Positions 13,140 to 26,287 of a DNA stretch of 64,000 nt are shown here, one piece after another. A program made the translations under genes and the position numbers. The DNA is from Helopsaltes ochotensis (Eukaryota > Chordata > Aves > Passeriformes > Locustellidae). Position 1 is the first letter of the stretch; every line of letters starts with the position of its first letter. A model generated the notes under the pieces. The model was not told the origin of the DNA. It made no database searches and saw only the letters and a list, made by a program, of their open reading frames with translations. The DNA is taken from positions 50,102 to 114,101 of the forward strand of contig VXBM01001095.1 of NCBI GenBank assembly GCA_013400155.1, in the 5' to 3' direction.

Positions 13140-13197
13140 CTTTCACTTCCCATCTTCTATACAAGTGTTTACTTGTATGGAAGATGGAAAGTGAAAG
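13140..13197. repeat. 27-bp inverted repeat with 4-nt loop
   Basis: Left arm 13140-13166 and right arm 13171-13197 are reverse complements at 25 of 27 positions, separated by the loop GTTT (13167-13170). One of the two non-Watson-Crick positions is a G-U wobble in RNA from either strand, leaving a single true mismatch. The structure would fold into a short, nearly perfect hairpin. It could be a tiny foldback transposon remnant, a small-RNA precursor or a chance local inversion. The flanks show no obvious target-site duplication. Confidence 0.9.
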
Positions 13198-16100
13198 ATC
13201 ACAGAAGGAGACCCTGAGAAGAAAGCAGATGTTGGTTCTCTGGAGGGTTAATGAGGATTTACAAAGACAAGGCTGCATTGTTAATGTGGCAGGTTGGGAA
13301 AATTTGGTTTAAAAATTATTCTGAATGGATGAGGGCTAGAAAGGCTGCTTTAGCTTGAGATGTGAGGTGACAGCTTAGACCCTGGATGAGAATTTCAGTT
13401 GCATGGATGGATAAGAGAGGCTGTATCTTTGACAAACTGTGTGGAAGTGTCTTGCATAGTCTTGATGTGAGAACGGAGAGAGGCTTCAGGTAACACCCAA
13501 GTAACAAGAATACTTGACAGGTAGGATAATGAAATTGTCAAAAGCAAGAGAGAGAGCAGGAATGGAGAGGAGCTAGGAAGAGAGATAAGAATTTTTCCAT
13601 CAAAACATATTGTGCTTGGATTGGCAGTGGAAAATCCCAAACTGGATGCCAGGAAGAGAGGTCAGATCTGGGACAGAGAATCACACTTCTGGGTCATATG
13701 CCCTAACCTCTCCTTCTGCCCATTCATACAACCAAGACAATCCTTCATCTATAGGAATGTTTCTGGAGAGTGTGATGCAGACAGAAACTGCAGCGGGATG
13801 CCCTACATGGGACCTGGAGGAAACATAAAACAATTCCCTGGAGACTAGAGATAAATTGTAGTAGACATGGGAGAGGACAGATTCAAAGGATCCAGATCGA
13901 ATTAAGAAATATGACACAAGGTGTACGACACATTAAGTTTGCTACAACTCAATACTCTGTTCTAGTAGGTACAAGTAGGTGACAGCCCTCTTCCCAGAAA
14001 CTGAAACCCTAACCTGCTGGGACCATTTTTTGCCATCCAAACAGAGTAAGTGCATTTCAAGTACTCTTCTCAAAGCTGGGGGAGGTTTTATAAATCTTTC
14101 AAGTGGCCATCTGTTACCAAAAGCTATAGTTTTTGCACAGCTTCCTCAGGTCTCTACATAGCCTCTTTCATATTATCTAATGCATAAACTCTGTAATGCG
14201 TTTCTGGTACTCCTCAACTCATGGCAAATGATGTCTGCCTGGAGATGTCAGCTCCTCTACTCTCCAGGATTACCTCACTAGAAAAAACCACTGCCCAGCA
14301 CTGAGCCCATTGCTCTGCTGCAGCTGCTGGGTGGGCTCTGGGACAGGCAAAGCCCCGCGCTGGAGCCTCAGCAGGGTGTTCTGCTACCACCTGAGCAATG
14401 TCCACTTTGCTCAGGGGTCAGTGCCCCCTGGCTCTACACAGTCTGTGTGACCAGGTGGGAATGGCAAGAACACACTCACCCAAAATCTCCTTATCTAAGC
14501 AGGAAAGGTGCTGATAAGGCAAAGACTGGTTGTGACAAAACCTCCAGAGACAACATGGTGAAGTTAAGCACAGGCTGCTTAGGTTATGTGACTTTTTTTA
14601 ACTGCTTTTATTGTCTTCAGAGTGCTACTCAATGTTTCCTGAGGAAAAGTCTAATATTTATTGTCTGAAATGTCATGAAATTATCCTGATCTTATGGCTG
14701 GAGCAATAAAGATATAAAGTGGAAAACATTTACTCTCTCAGAGAGATCTGGAATTCTTCTCTAAATTAATTATTCACTTTCTACATTATTAATAGACTGC
14801 TGCTACTCCTAATATTTTTTAAGTTTTTATGTTTTTTAATTTGAAAATCTCCCTTTTTTAATTTCTCTTGGCATTCTCAGATGTCTTTTGTTATGAGTAA
14901 TGAAAAATTAAACAGTGTGACTGTAGCAAGAGGACATTTAGAGCAGGAAGATGAGCTGAGTCATGGGGAGTGTGTGGCCTTTTCCCTCTGTCGTGCTTTC
15001 CTCAAGGCCTCTCAGCATCACCAGCCCTGGCTCCACTCCATGGAGAAGAACTCAGCATAGTGGCAGCTACATGCAGATAGAATCTCACAAGGTCTCTCCT
15101 TTTTATGTTGGGAAAGTGCTTCTACTTTAACAGTTTCTGATACACTTTAAATTTTTTCAAAATGATCTTACAATCTATACTAAAATGCTACTATGAATTT
15201 TATAAATTGATGTCCAAGTCATAAAATGAGATGACTACTGGAAAGAGAAAGACCTGCCTGTTCCAGCTTGAGAGTCTCTTTTCTAGGTGTAATTTTCTTT
15301 ATTTCATTACTTATTATTTGAAGATTATAAAATATCTTGACTCTTCTGTCGTGTGCTCTGTTACACTGAATTTAAGAATTGAGATTACAAATACCAAATA
15401 AGGAGAAAGAAAAAGACTCAATTTCAGCTCCAGTGGACAGGTTTTATTTCCTCTCCCTACTTGCTGCTTTTATACAGCAGTCTAGCTCCAATGACAGTGG
15501 AGATTTATATCTGCAGCCATGGCAGAAGAATGGATAAATAGTTCAAAACCTCACCGCCATTTTTTCTCCATAGCTAATCCATAGAGGATTTCTCCCTTCA
15601 AGAACAAACGGCATGGAAATACACCCAATATATATTCAAGAAATATCAGCCAATATTTGCAACTTCTCTGAAGTTTCTGAGCAAACTGAAAAAAAAAAAA
15701 GCTTCGTGTTCTCAGCCCTGGAAAAATATCACCAGAGCTTTAAGCACAGAATAAGGCTCACTTCCTCCTTATGTTTTGGGCTAGAACTAATTTAATAGCT
15801 TTCTATCAGTGTATGTCTCAGGGGGAAATGTGCACAAGCCTGTCCTTTTTCTATGTCCATTGCATCCCTGGGAAGCAAACAAAGGCAGACCCACTCTGCA
15901 TCACCAAATGTTCCTTGTCATATGGAAACTTCCACCTCTAAAACATTTAGGTTTACTGAAGTGCCTCTTCTTGCTGAACTTTCCCCATTTCTCACTCTGT
16001 GGATGCATTTTAAACCTCAGGTGTAAACAGGTTTAAACACTAAAAAAAGGTGAAAAGAAGAAGGAGCCAAAGCCATCACTGTAGGACCAGAGCCTCATTA

Positions 16101-19100
16101 AAAATATCTGGCTTTTGAGTCATTTTACATCTGAGGCCAGAAAATATATTTATACTGGTTCTGGAGTTTGTAAAAAAAAGTTGAGGTTAAGTTATACTTT
16201 CTTTTGCTATTAGTCAGATTTCCAGGACTTACAGTTACAATCTGCATAGTCCATTTTTATCATGATACAAAATTCTCAAGACCATTTAAAAAAAATTACT
16301 TTTTATAGACAAGAGTTTATAAGACTTTTAATGTTACCCATTTAAACGTAAGTATGTGATTCTATATGACAAGAATTACTGGAAAAAAATCAGTAAGATG
16401 TCAAATGCTAAGTCAATGCTGACTCTGCAAAGAAAGTTAAATACTAAAAATAAAAATGAGAAAAAGAAAAAATCAGCACTGAAAATCAGAATTCTGTTGT
16501 GGAGGATGTTGCATGTATAAAAACATATCTGCATGTTTTTCATATAAAAGGGAGATGGATGCAGTGAGACATGTAGATATACCCTAGATAACACCAATGG
16601 TGTTTTCCAATGAGCTGTTTATCTTACTGTAATGTCTAAACATCATCAAATTGCATAAACATCAACAATTCACATAAAAAGAAGAATTTGTGATCTTTCT
16701 TATTATTAGTAAAGGAGATTGCCATCATCTTTTTCATTAGATAGAGCACAGATTTTACATGTATATTTTTAGCACTTTTTTCTCTCTTCATAAATGCACA
16801 ATTCTTAAAGCATTAAGATTCAGCCAGAATCTGTTCCTGAACCTATTAAGTAAGAAAAAAAGCATAGAAAGAGAAATCAGAGAACCTAGGTTGTTACCCT
16901 AGCACATTTCTATCCTGCTCCCAGCCTCCTGTTTCCATGGCTATCTGAAGCTGCAAGAGCTACTGCAGTGCGTTGGATCTCCTGAGTGTCTTCAGCTAGA
17001 TAGAAATGAAGTAATAATCCTTCCCTATTTAAAACAGGTAAAAAATGTGGTTAGAACTTGAGGGGAATGGATAATTCTATTTCATAAATGCACACTTTCC
17101 TGGCCTTGACTCCAGAAACAGGGAAGTAAACCACAAGGTCAGGTTTTCTGGTTCAGATCCAGGGGAAAATATGGATATACCTCGTAGGATTCTATTCAGT
17201 GACAGATGCTGCTTATAAACCCTTAATTTACTATATGGATACTGTTACTTTTAACCAAAATCTAGACCTGATGGATGTGCACCTACCTTCTTCTTCATCT
17301 CTAGGGCTACAGCCTCAAAATGTGAAAGGAGATTATTGGACAGAAATGGAAAACCCCAAAGTTCCCCCAGGAAATAGAGTAACTTCAAGCATTTGGACAG
17401 AAAGGAAAGGAACCTTCATTTTAATGGGGCATCAAGGGAAGAATAGCAGATTAACTTTCCCACTGGGAGCAAAAATCTAAATTTCTGACTCCTCATCTCA
17501 GGGACTTGATCTCCATGCTCAAATGTCACCCAGGGGCTGGCAAGGACTGCTCTATCTATCCTGCCACTGTCAGCTCTGGCCTTACTGTCCCTGGGCTGCC
17601 TCCCTGTGTGGGAAGGGCCACAGCCACTTCGCTGGGGCTCTACCGTCCACACACCTCCCTGAGCCAGGAGTCAGGGAGCTCTTGTGGCAGTACAACAGAA
17701 AAAGCCCCTTACGCAGCCTGGGGGAGCTGCAGTGTCTCAAACAGACCGTCATGCTTAATGTGAACTGACCAGGGAAAGCTCTCTGTGATTTGGTCTGGAT
17801 AACAAATGGTTATCAGCTATCCAAGGTGAACAAGCAAGGAAATGTAAGCGAAGAACAAAACAAGCCATCTTTTTAGCAGTATGATTTACTGTGGGCATTC
17901 TAGAGCTTAGCACCTATTCCAGATGCTTTTTCAGAAATATTTCTTTCTTGTTCATAAATGGTCAGAAGATAATTGTCAGAATCATGGAAGTGTTTATTCC
18001 TCTTAACAGAAATATCTGCTCTGTGAGCATTTACCTCAGAGCTAGCTGACTGGACTTCTTTATGGTCTATGGAGAGTGACAGGCATGCTGCAGGTCTCAT
18101 CCCTCTTATCCAAAGGTAGGGGATGTGAAATGCATTGGTTGAACCCTGCAGGAGAATTGCCCATTTTTTTCCACTGACTCTAATGGGAGACATACACAGT
18201 GAGATCAGGTTAGTGGCCTGCAATGTAGACATCTCTGTTTGTACAGATCAATCCTCTATCAAGGAAAACGCTGACTTTTTCTGTTATAACAAATTTGATT
18301 CCTCTATCCCATCTCCCCCTTGACAAACAAAACACCTTGTCAAAGGAAAGGGTAAGCTAGAAGCTAAAAGCACAGGTGGAAATTACTTTGGTGTAAGGAT
18401 TAATTTGACTGTAAGATAGTGGCATAAAATTACTACTTGCAGCATAGTGCTAAACACAGTATTTTTCATACATTTCTGAAATATTCTACAATTTTGCTGA
18501 TGAATACCATAAATTTTGGCTAGCTTTTCCTTTACATATTTGTGACTCCTTGATTTTTTACGTTCTACCATTGCTCGGATATTAATGCAACCTTAGTGGC
18601 AAGTGTTCAGTAGGCCAGATGAGATGCCAAAGGTTAGTAATGACTTTTGAACAAACACTGCTGAAGTGACAGTGTGTACTTGAAAAGGCACAATTTCTCC
18701 CAGCAGTTCAATACTGTATTTAACTTTGTATGCAGAGAACCTGTGGGTGTCTTTTTATTCTTCAACAGCAAGCAAAAGAGAAGTGGTATTTTGCACGCTT
18801 ATGGGAAAGTGTTACTTCAACCTCATTGACTCTTTTTGCTGCATGGAAGTTATTTACCCAGAAATACTACAGTGGAGGGTCAAATTGCTTTTGATAAAAG
18901 AATCCAGTTACTTGAGGTCTTTTACAGGATGAAGATATTGCATTGTGGCAGTAGCTCCTGCTGTTGTTAAGACTAAAATGATGCTGTTCTCAACTCCATA
19001 AAATCTTCTTAGCTCTTACTTTCTTTTTGGCTGCTGAGTTCATAGCGCAAGAGAGGAGGGCAGTTCACCAAAGGAGTAGAAAAAAGAAAGTTATCCAAAA

Positions 19101-19399
19101 TTGGTCTATTTAGCTGCATATGGATTATGTTCCAATCGGATGAACTGGGGAATGAAAACTACACAAGTACTGAATTTCCTTTGAAAGAATTGAGTTCATA
19201 TTGAGTGTTGTCTTGACATTTGAAAGCTAAGCTGGAAGGTTGAGTCTGTGATACCCTTACTGTAATTTATTCTGCTTTTAGAAATCCACAGGAGAGCAGA
19301 TCAGGTACTACGTGTCCATAGAAAAGAAAAAATTAGGACTTAGTTTTAAATCAGGAGTGAAAAGTTCCACAGACAAATCAAATTAATGTCAATTCCAGA
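13198..19399. other. unique sequence, no gene recognised
   Basis: About 6 kb of single-copy-looking DNA. Open frames reach at most 93 codons (17199-17480) and none has a recognisable domain. Somewhat GC-richer patches occur near 14260-14420 and 17500-17760 and again give frames on both strands. A-rich runs occur near 15690. No tRNA, CpG island or identifiable repeat was seen. Confidence 0.5.
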
Positions 19400-19745
19400 T
19401 ATGTGGTGACACAATTCATGAATCAATTTGCTTGTAAATAGGGAGGAAACAGCAAGGAGATAAAGAACAATCAACATGGGTTTGTGAGGAACAGATTACA
19501 AACCAACTTCTTTTCATGGTAGCAGGACAGGTTTTATGGTTGGAAGAAAAACAGACAGGATTTACATTTTGATTTGCACTGCCCTTTTGACTCTATCAAA
19601 TGATACTTTTGTAACCAAGCTTGGGAATGGAACCACAACAAACCTCAAAACTAATTGGAAAACAATAATGTAGAAATAGGTGCTGGCAGTCATCTCAAAC
19701 CAGAGGATGTTCAAAGAGGGGCTTGGTCCTGCCTGGAAGTGTGCA
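19400..19745 (+). mobile_element. CR1-type LINE fragment, internal RT segment
   Basis: Forward-strand remnant of the middle of a CR1-family reverse transcriptase. Landmarks in order are 'caatcaacatgggtttgtg' (from the 'H-G-F' motif region), 'attacaaaccaacttc', then the degenerate 'cttttgactctatcaaatga' segment (from the A-D-F-D/K-A-F-D-T motif region), and finally 'ctcaaaccagaggatg...ggggcttggtcctgcctgg' (from the region before the G-V-P-Q-G-S motif). Reading frames are broken. It ends in the motif region where the 11680 copy begins, but the two lie 7 kb apart and are probably independent. Edges are approximate. Confidence 0.7.
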
Positions 19746-20549
19746 CAGAATTTGTGTGCAGGAGGAGGGACTAAAACTCCCTGTTTATGCACCATGGAGG
19801 CAGGGGGGAGCTCTGCTCAGCTGATGAACAGAAACAGAGACCAACAGAGACCTGTGTTTGGGATTGTGCAGCACAGGAGCATCAGGAATAGGGTACATCA
19901 ATAAACACAACTTTTACCAGCTCCCCTGAGGCTCCAACACTTCTGCTTAGCAGTGGTCACAATTTGTCTCTCTCCAAGTTGTCTTGCTCAGCAGTATGAC
20001 TAACTCTGCAGGTAACTGAGGCAACTGTGAAGGTTCCTTGGTTGTTATCAGCAGTTACGCTGCAAACAACCAGAACTGTTTTCAAGTTGTAAGCAGTGAA
20101 CAATCCCATCTTTCTTAAAATTTTATGGTGGTTTTTATTTAGGAAGAGACGGACAGCTTCTAATGACCTCTTTTCCTATGTTGTTCGTGCATCACTAGTA
20201 ACTAATGTTGTTTCCAAATATTTTAAGTTTGTGTAGAAATACAAAAATTCTGTATTTTGTGAAAACGAGAAGGTATCAATTATTTTTCCTCATAAATATG
20301 AAAAGTAGAGTTTTCATGAACAGCAGTGGAAAAAGAAATGAGATTTCAATGCAAGAGTGGAAGACTGAATGTAGGTCTCTGATAAACGTGCTTGAAACAT
20401 CCCCTGGATATTATCAGGATATCAGCTGTTTTTAGAGAAAACTCTATTCTCAAACTATAAAATTTTTTTCATGCCAGATACATATTTGTAAAGGTTTTAA
20501 TTTCAACAAACCAGAACATTTTTGCATGCTTCAAACAGTACTGGTCACA

Positions 20550-20768
20550 ATCTAAAACACAGGAAGGTTCACATCAACATGAGGAAGAATTTCTCTCCAC
20601 TGAGGGTGGCGGATCATTGCAACAGCTGCCCAGTCTCTCTGAAGACATTCAAAGCCCACCTGACCCACCTGTGTCACCTGCCCTGCTCTGGCAGGGGGTT
20701 GGACTAGAGATGATCTCCAGAGGTCCATTCCAGCCCTAACTATTATGTGATTCTGTGATTCTGTGATT
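20550..20768 (+). mobile_element. CR1 LINE, 5'-truncated 3' end with ATTCTGTG tail
   Basis: Clear CR1 3' terminus. From about 20560 there is 'caacatgaggaagaatttct', then 'cagctgcccag', 'attcaaagcccacctg', 'ctctggcagggggttggact', 'gatgatctccagaggtcc', and a tail of ATTCTGTG-type octamers ending near 20768. CR1 elements are usually 5'-truncated and end in such octamers rather than in poly-A. This copy is about 220 bp and is better conserved than the pieces at 11680 and 53455, so it is probably younger. No coding sequence remains. This is the strongest evidence that the DNA is from a bird or another archosaur/turtle lineage. Confidence 0.93.
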
Positions 20769-23700
20769 TTTAAGAAAGAAAATTGAACAGCATTCCTAAG
20801 CCTTTCTAAGGTTGGGACACCTACACTTTACAGTTGTTAATTTATAGCAGATTCTATTTTGAAAATAGTCTGCAGAATGCATGTTGAATATCCCTGGTTT
20901 GTGTCTTTATGCCAATTATAATTCACATTACAATAATGTAGATTACGTTCTCTTCAGTCCTCAATTATAATTTTCCTTCCTAATTATAAGTTCATTATAA
21001 ATCCATATAGTACATGTCCTTTTTTTTCCCCCATAATTGCCATTATTCGAAGTTCATTTTAGGACCATACTCTTTTTGATCACCAGTTGGTAATATTCTG
21101 GGCTAAACTGACTTCTGATCTAACTCCATTGACCTCTTTGTTGTTACTCAAGAAGCATCCATGAGGCCTCTTCTTGTTTTATCAGCTATTTGCATGATTA
21201 CAAAAATTATGAACGTAAATACAATTAGATTTTTCCCTATAGTAATGCAGGCTTCTCCTTTGGCTTTCTATGGCATGGATTCCCATGGGCTGATCCCCCT
21301 GTGTCAGCAATCCGAACTATGAGCTGGGAATCCTCCAGCTGCTCATCCCGAGAGCTGACGACGACCCGAGCAGATGTGTGTCTTTTTTGGGGCTCTTTGT
21401 AACTTGATGAGTTTCCTTCCTCTCATTCCATAAGGAGCAGACAGCACATTTTAATTGCTTTATACCCTTCAGAATTTGCGCTCCCAGGGTGTGTGAAGGT
21501 CAGTGACAGCCAGCACTAATGCAGAGTGCAGAATCTTTGGGAGGGAAATCCTTCTGGGCAGAGTGCTGGTCCCATCCGATGGGCAGCAGGGTTTTGTGCA
21601 TCTCCCTAGTTCACAACTCACTGGATCCTAATGAACATCTCACTGCATAGTGGGTCATGCCATGTGTCTGCCTGGGTCAAGGACAGTCCTTGGCCATAGG
21701 AGTGTGAACACAGCTCACGTGGCAGGTAGATGGGAGAGCTGTTTATTCATTGTCACTGCCTTGGGTGGTATTTATAACCAGGTTTTGCTTTTTTGTGGGC
21801 ACAATGCTGTGCTGCACTCCAGATGAACTGAGTCCTTTGGTAAAGCACTCAGGAAACTAAACAGAGCTGTCTAAAATGGGTTTAGTGGCTTTTTAGGGAT
21901 CCTTTTTATATTCAAAACAAGGCAAGTTCACCAAAATTAAAGTGTTTTGCAGGAGCGCTATAAATTCTAAAAATTTCCCACTGCTATTTGGGTATAAATG
22001 TAGACACGTGGTGACTATGCAAATGCTTGGAAGTAGGGAATAGCTGTTTGAAAGACACAGTAAATAACATGACAATTGGAAAATCTCTGCTTTATTTTAA
22101 ATAAGGTCAAATTCAGTTGCAGATCTACGCATCCTGGCATATACCTGTATTATCATAAAGGTGTAGGAGCATAGAGAACATTTTGTGCATTATCATTTGT
22201 GTCTTGTTAATTGAAAGATGGATGCAAGTGAAACCAATAAAGAATGAAAGTGGTATTTTATTACAGTTAGCCTTTGATATTGAATAAGCTAAAGTCATCA
22301 CCTCTTTAAATATTAATATGGTGTCTGAGCTTACAGGCTGTTACCAGGAGTGTGCTTGGAAGGTGTTGTAAAACAGGTTGTTCTTTTCTTACTTTCTTGA
22401 AATCATAAACACTTTTTATAAAACAGATTAACATTGCACAGCCTTTATTTTTGTTTGGTTCTCTGCAAAGGATTTCACTCATTCCACAAATATGAAATGC
22501 ATTTGTTTTGATCAAAATGTGATGGTATATTAGATTCTTCAACAAGGAGAGGACTCCCAACCATGCCATGTGCAGGTGAAATGAAACTTCAGTTTTACAC
22601 AATCTCTCTGCAAGGGGCAGGCTTTGCTGTGATAAGGGCTTAGGGCATTCTCCCAGGTTGTTTGTAACACAGAAAACAGACACACAAGTGTATTTTCATA
22701 TTCTTTAATACAATTTTCTATACTCCTCTATTGAGTACTCATAAATCAGCTCATTTAATTTGGAGCTCCTTTTCTTGGACTTGAATCAACATGTCAGCCT
22801 TCCCCCAAAATCTCTGAGCTTAACGGCCATGAAACCAACCTCTGTTTTGCCACCTGTCACTCTCCTGTAGACAACCTTTCCACTGTGATGAAAATATCAC
22901 CTCATTCCTGACTAAACATCTCTCTCATACTGTCAGAAATTCATCCATTTCCTAACCTTGTTCTTATCCTTTCCTGATGTAGTTCTGGCTGTTTTCCCCC
23001 ATATCGAAACATAAATGCTCAGGGCCCTCTCAGTCAGCTCCCATTTTGATTACTGAAATTTGCTCTTCTGCAGTTCCCTAGACATTCACATCCCCATCCC
23101 ATACAGACTGCTTTCCCCAAAACCAATATGACTGTTTCCATCTCACACATCTCTGTCCTCAAGTTTCAAGAACACCTTCACACCAAATTTTAACTGCTTT
23201 CCCATGTACCTACATGTCTTTGTCTAACTATGGCTGAAGTAAGAATTTCAGCCCTCCTAGAAGTTGCCATCTCTAGGTAATTGATTACAGTTAGGTTGGG
23301 ATTCTACTTTAGGTTAAAAGCATATTCGTGTTACATTTATTTGTAAGCATCACCCTGGTAATGCAACTTAGAGAGTTCATAAGGGGTTGTATCCAGCTGC
23401 ATCTGTTCCTGTATTCATGTAGTTTTACACTACTGCTGCCTTTCTCAGTCGGGTATCTCTTGACAGAGCCATTTATCCATCTGAGTGACTCAAGAAGACA
23501 TGGGACAAGAAAGAACTTTAAATACTCCCATTATAGTGCAGGATGAGTAATAGAACGTAGTTCATGCTTCATTTGTCAGACACATTTCTGGAAATGAGGT
23601 CTGTTCCAGAAAGTTAGACATGAATCCAGCTGCAGCAGGTGGAGTTTCATTTTACGTGCCAGCAACTGGCATAACAAGAAGGATTTGGGAGGTGTAAATG

Positions 23701-24163
23701 CCATCAGAAAGAAGTGTCACATAAGTTCTTCTGCATTGCTAAAGAATGTTCACCTTTTGCTCAAAGCGATTTCATTGAATTGCCATGAGTGAGGAACTAA
23801 AGCAAACTCTCCTCCAAGGAATTCCATGTGCTTCATAAAACAAAGTGTAAAGCCTGAAATAAAAATATTAGACAATATACTCTCTTCCTGTGAGATACAT
23901 AAAACAATCCTCAAAGGAATACTATCCCATCTATGCATATATCTATTTCCTCTTGAGAAGGTGTTTCCCTCTTTTAGGCCCTGTTATGCAGATTTGTAGT
24001 GTAATCAAGCCAGCTTTCTTCCAAGACCCTTTTTAAATGAAGCATTTTCTGTGGCATTTTTGGCTAGCCATGCACTCTTAGGGTTGCAAGAGTATTATCT
24101 TCTGCATTTTGTAAAGGAAATTAGAATTATATTAAATTTATGATTAAAGAAAGAGAGTGAGAG
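20769..24163. other. unique sequence with a C/T-biased stretch (22790-23230)
   Basis: AT-rich unique sequence. About 22790-23230 is enriched for C and T on the + strand and reads like a decayed pyrimidine-rich repeat or LINE body, but I cannot assign a family. The minus-strand frame 22306-22683 (125 codons) lacks any recognisable motif and is probably chance. No gene is recognised. Confidence 0.45.
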
Positions 24164-24230
24164 AAGGAAGGAAGGAAGGAAGGAAGGAAGGAAGGAAGGA
24201 AGGAAGGAAGGAAGGAAGGAAGGAAGGAAG
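24164..24230 (+). repeat. (GGAA)n microsatellite, truncated by gap
   Basis: Perfect GGAA/AAGG tetranucleotide array of about 67 bases that runs directly into a block of N. The far side of the gap is A-rich with G, so the array probably continues for an unknown distance inside it. Its real length is not determined. Confidence 0.97.
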
Positions 24231-24425
24231 NNNNNNNNNNNNNNNNNNNNNNNNNNNNNNNNNNNNNNNNNNNNNNNNNNNNNNNNNNNNNNNNNNNNNN
24301 NNNNNNNNNNNNNNNNNNNNNNNNNNNNNNNNNNNNNNNNNNNNNNNNNNNNNNNNNNNNNNNNNNNNNNNNNNNNNNNNNNNNNNNNNNNNNNNNNNNN
24401 NNNNNNNNNNNNNNNNNNNNNNNNN
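24231..24425. other. assembly gap, 195 N
   Basis: Run of 195 N between the GGAA array and 'aaaagataaaaagaaac'. The sequence is unknown and the gap was most likely caused by the microsatellite. Open frames drawn across it are artefacts. Confidence 0.99.
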
Positions 24426-26287
24426 AAAAGATAAAAAGAAACTTGAGGCATTATACTGATGGTGAAAATAGATGCAGATTGTTAAATGAAAACATTTCTG
24501 TTTTCAAGACAATCGAGCTAAGGAGCAACACCTCATTGAAGGCCATAGGCCTTCTATCAAGCAAGAATTTAATTTTTGGTGGCTTGTGACACCCACCACC
24601 CCAGAAATATCGTGCATATGTATGTGGGTGGTTATGGAAATATGAAGAGCAAAAGCTGATGACCAAAGATCTCTTTCTATGCAAGAGTCCCTTTTAATTA
24701 GAAGCAGAGCATGAGATATACATATTTGTATGAAAAATACTTACATAATTGGTATGGGCTGACATATTCTTGCTATGAATGGTAGTCACTGGTCATCACT
24801 TTTGGTGTAGCTTGAGTGCTAGTTTAAAATTCTGCAGCTCTAGAGATATGGAGAGAGACAAGCTTTTAAGCATTTTTTTTAATAAGATATGCTAGATAAA
24901 AGCTGCTGTGGTGTTGAGATGTAAAAACATTCTTGCCTCCTGTAGAGCTTTGTTTTCATGCAACAGAACAGCCTAGCAGAGGTGTTGCAATAAGAGGGTC
25001 CCACAGTGTTTGGGTTTCTCATACCAGCTCCACTACTAGACAGCTGAGAAAGTCACTCCTACTGCTCATGTGGTATTGACATTTAGCTGTCTTCTAAAAT
25101 GATCTGAAGTAATTAAAGACCTCCTTTTCTTTCCCCCCCTTGGACAAAATGGAACTTATTATAAAAATGAAGGAAGTTATCAAAACTGTGAATATCACAA
25201 TAGAGTCTGGATTTTGATGAATATGCTATAAACAATCATCAGTAATTCAAGCACTCTAACAAAGTGCTGCAAATAACTTTTCCTAAGAGAAGCTGGCAGT
25301 TGACAGTACCTGGGATGGAAGAGAGGAAAAGTGAGGATCTCCATCACCAACACTGCAAAAGGAGGACCAGCAGATTTTTTTCTTGGTTGCACACATTTTC
25401 ACAACAGCAGAATTTCACTGGTTACTGGATTTCAGCTTTTCCAATTCAATTCCCAAACCACAGCTTATTCATGTGTGCTTCCAGCAATACTTCTGGTTTA
25501 CATAAACTTGTGACTATTGTTATACAAGTTTTAGAATTTCTCTGCTATTCTCTTACTTGAGGGTAATTTTAGCTACAGTTTTGTCCTAGAGTAGTTTAGC
25601 CAACTTGAATCAGAGAGAGTTTCTGACTAATATCTACAATTTCTCTCTACTTAGGCTCTCAAATCCCTTGCATTGCATTTATCTTCTGTATCAACAGCTG
25701 CGTTTAGTAGACCATTGTGCTTTTATCATCAGTCATGTATGGACATGCAAATTTGCCACTTCTGTGTTCCCTTAAGAGTCTAATTTATAAACATGAAATA
25801 ACATTTCCATAATCTGTAACTGTTTCCAAAAGGTATCTGTTTCCACATATAGCCAATACCACCAGCTTTCAAGCACCTATCAGAATATGAAAACAAAGCA
25901 AAAAAAAAATTAACATGCACTTTGCATCTCTAGCCCATCACTCCCTCTCCATCTTTTTGCTACCCATCCAACTACCCAAATGGGGAAATTCAATATATGA
26001 CTTAAACAGATTTTAAATTTAAAATAATTTTCATGAGGAAGGGAACATGCTGTATTTCTTAGCATAAGCAAAGCACAAAAAGTTTGGACTGGAATACTTG
26101 ATGCAATCTCTTTATAGACATTCCTACAAAAAATTTATTGTATATGGACAACAACTTTTAATGTCCTTCCTTCAAATAGTTATCTTTAGTTGTAGATGGC
26201 ATTTTTTTAAAGGCGGTATTCCACATAACCCAAATTTGGTTACTATATTTCCTTCAAAGAAGAGGGTAGTTTTGTGTAAAAACTGTA
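24426..26287. other. unique sequence, nothing recognised
   Basis: AT-rich unique DNA between the gap and the minus-strand CR1. Short A, T and C homopolymers only. Open frames are at most about 98 codons and lack motifs. Confidence 0.5.

Noticed and set aside
22306..22683. 125-codon frame on - as a gene
   Set aside because: No motif and no supporting signals. Treated as chance.
24095..24459. Open frames spanning the N gap, and similar ones at 44478-45002
   Set aside because: They consist mostly of unknown residues translated from N and have no evidential value.
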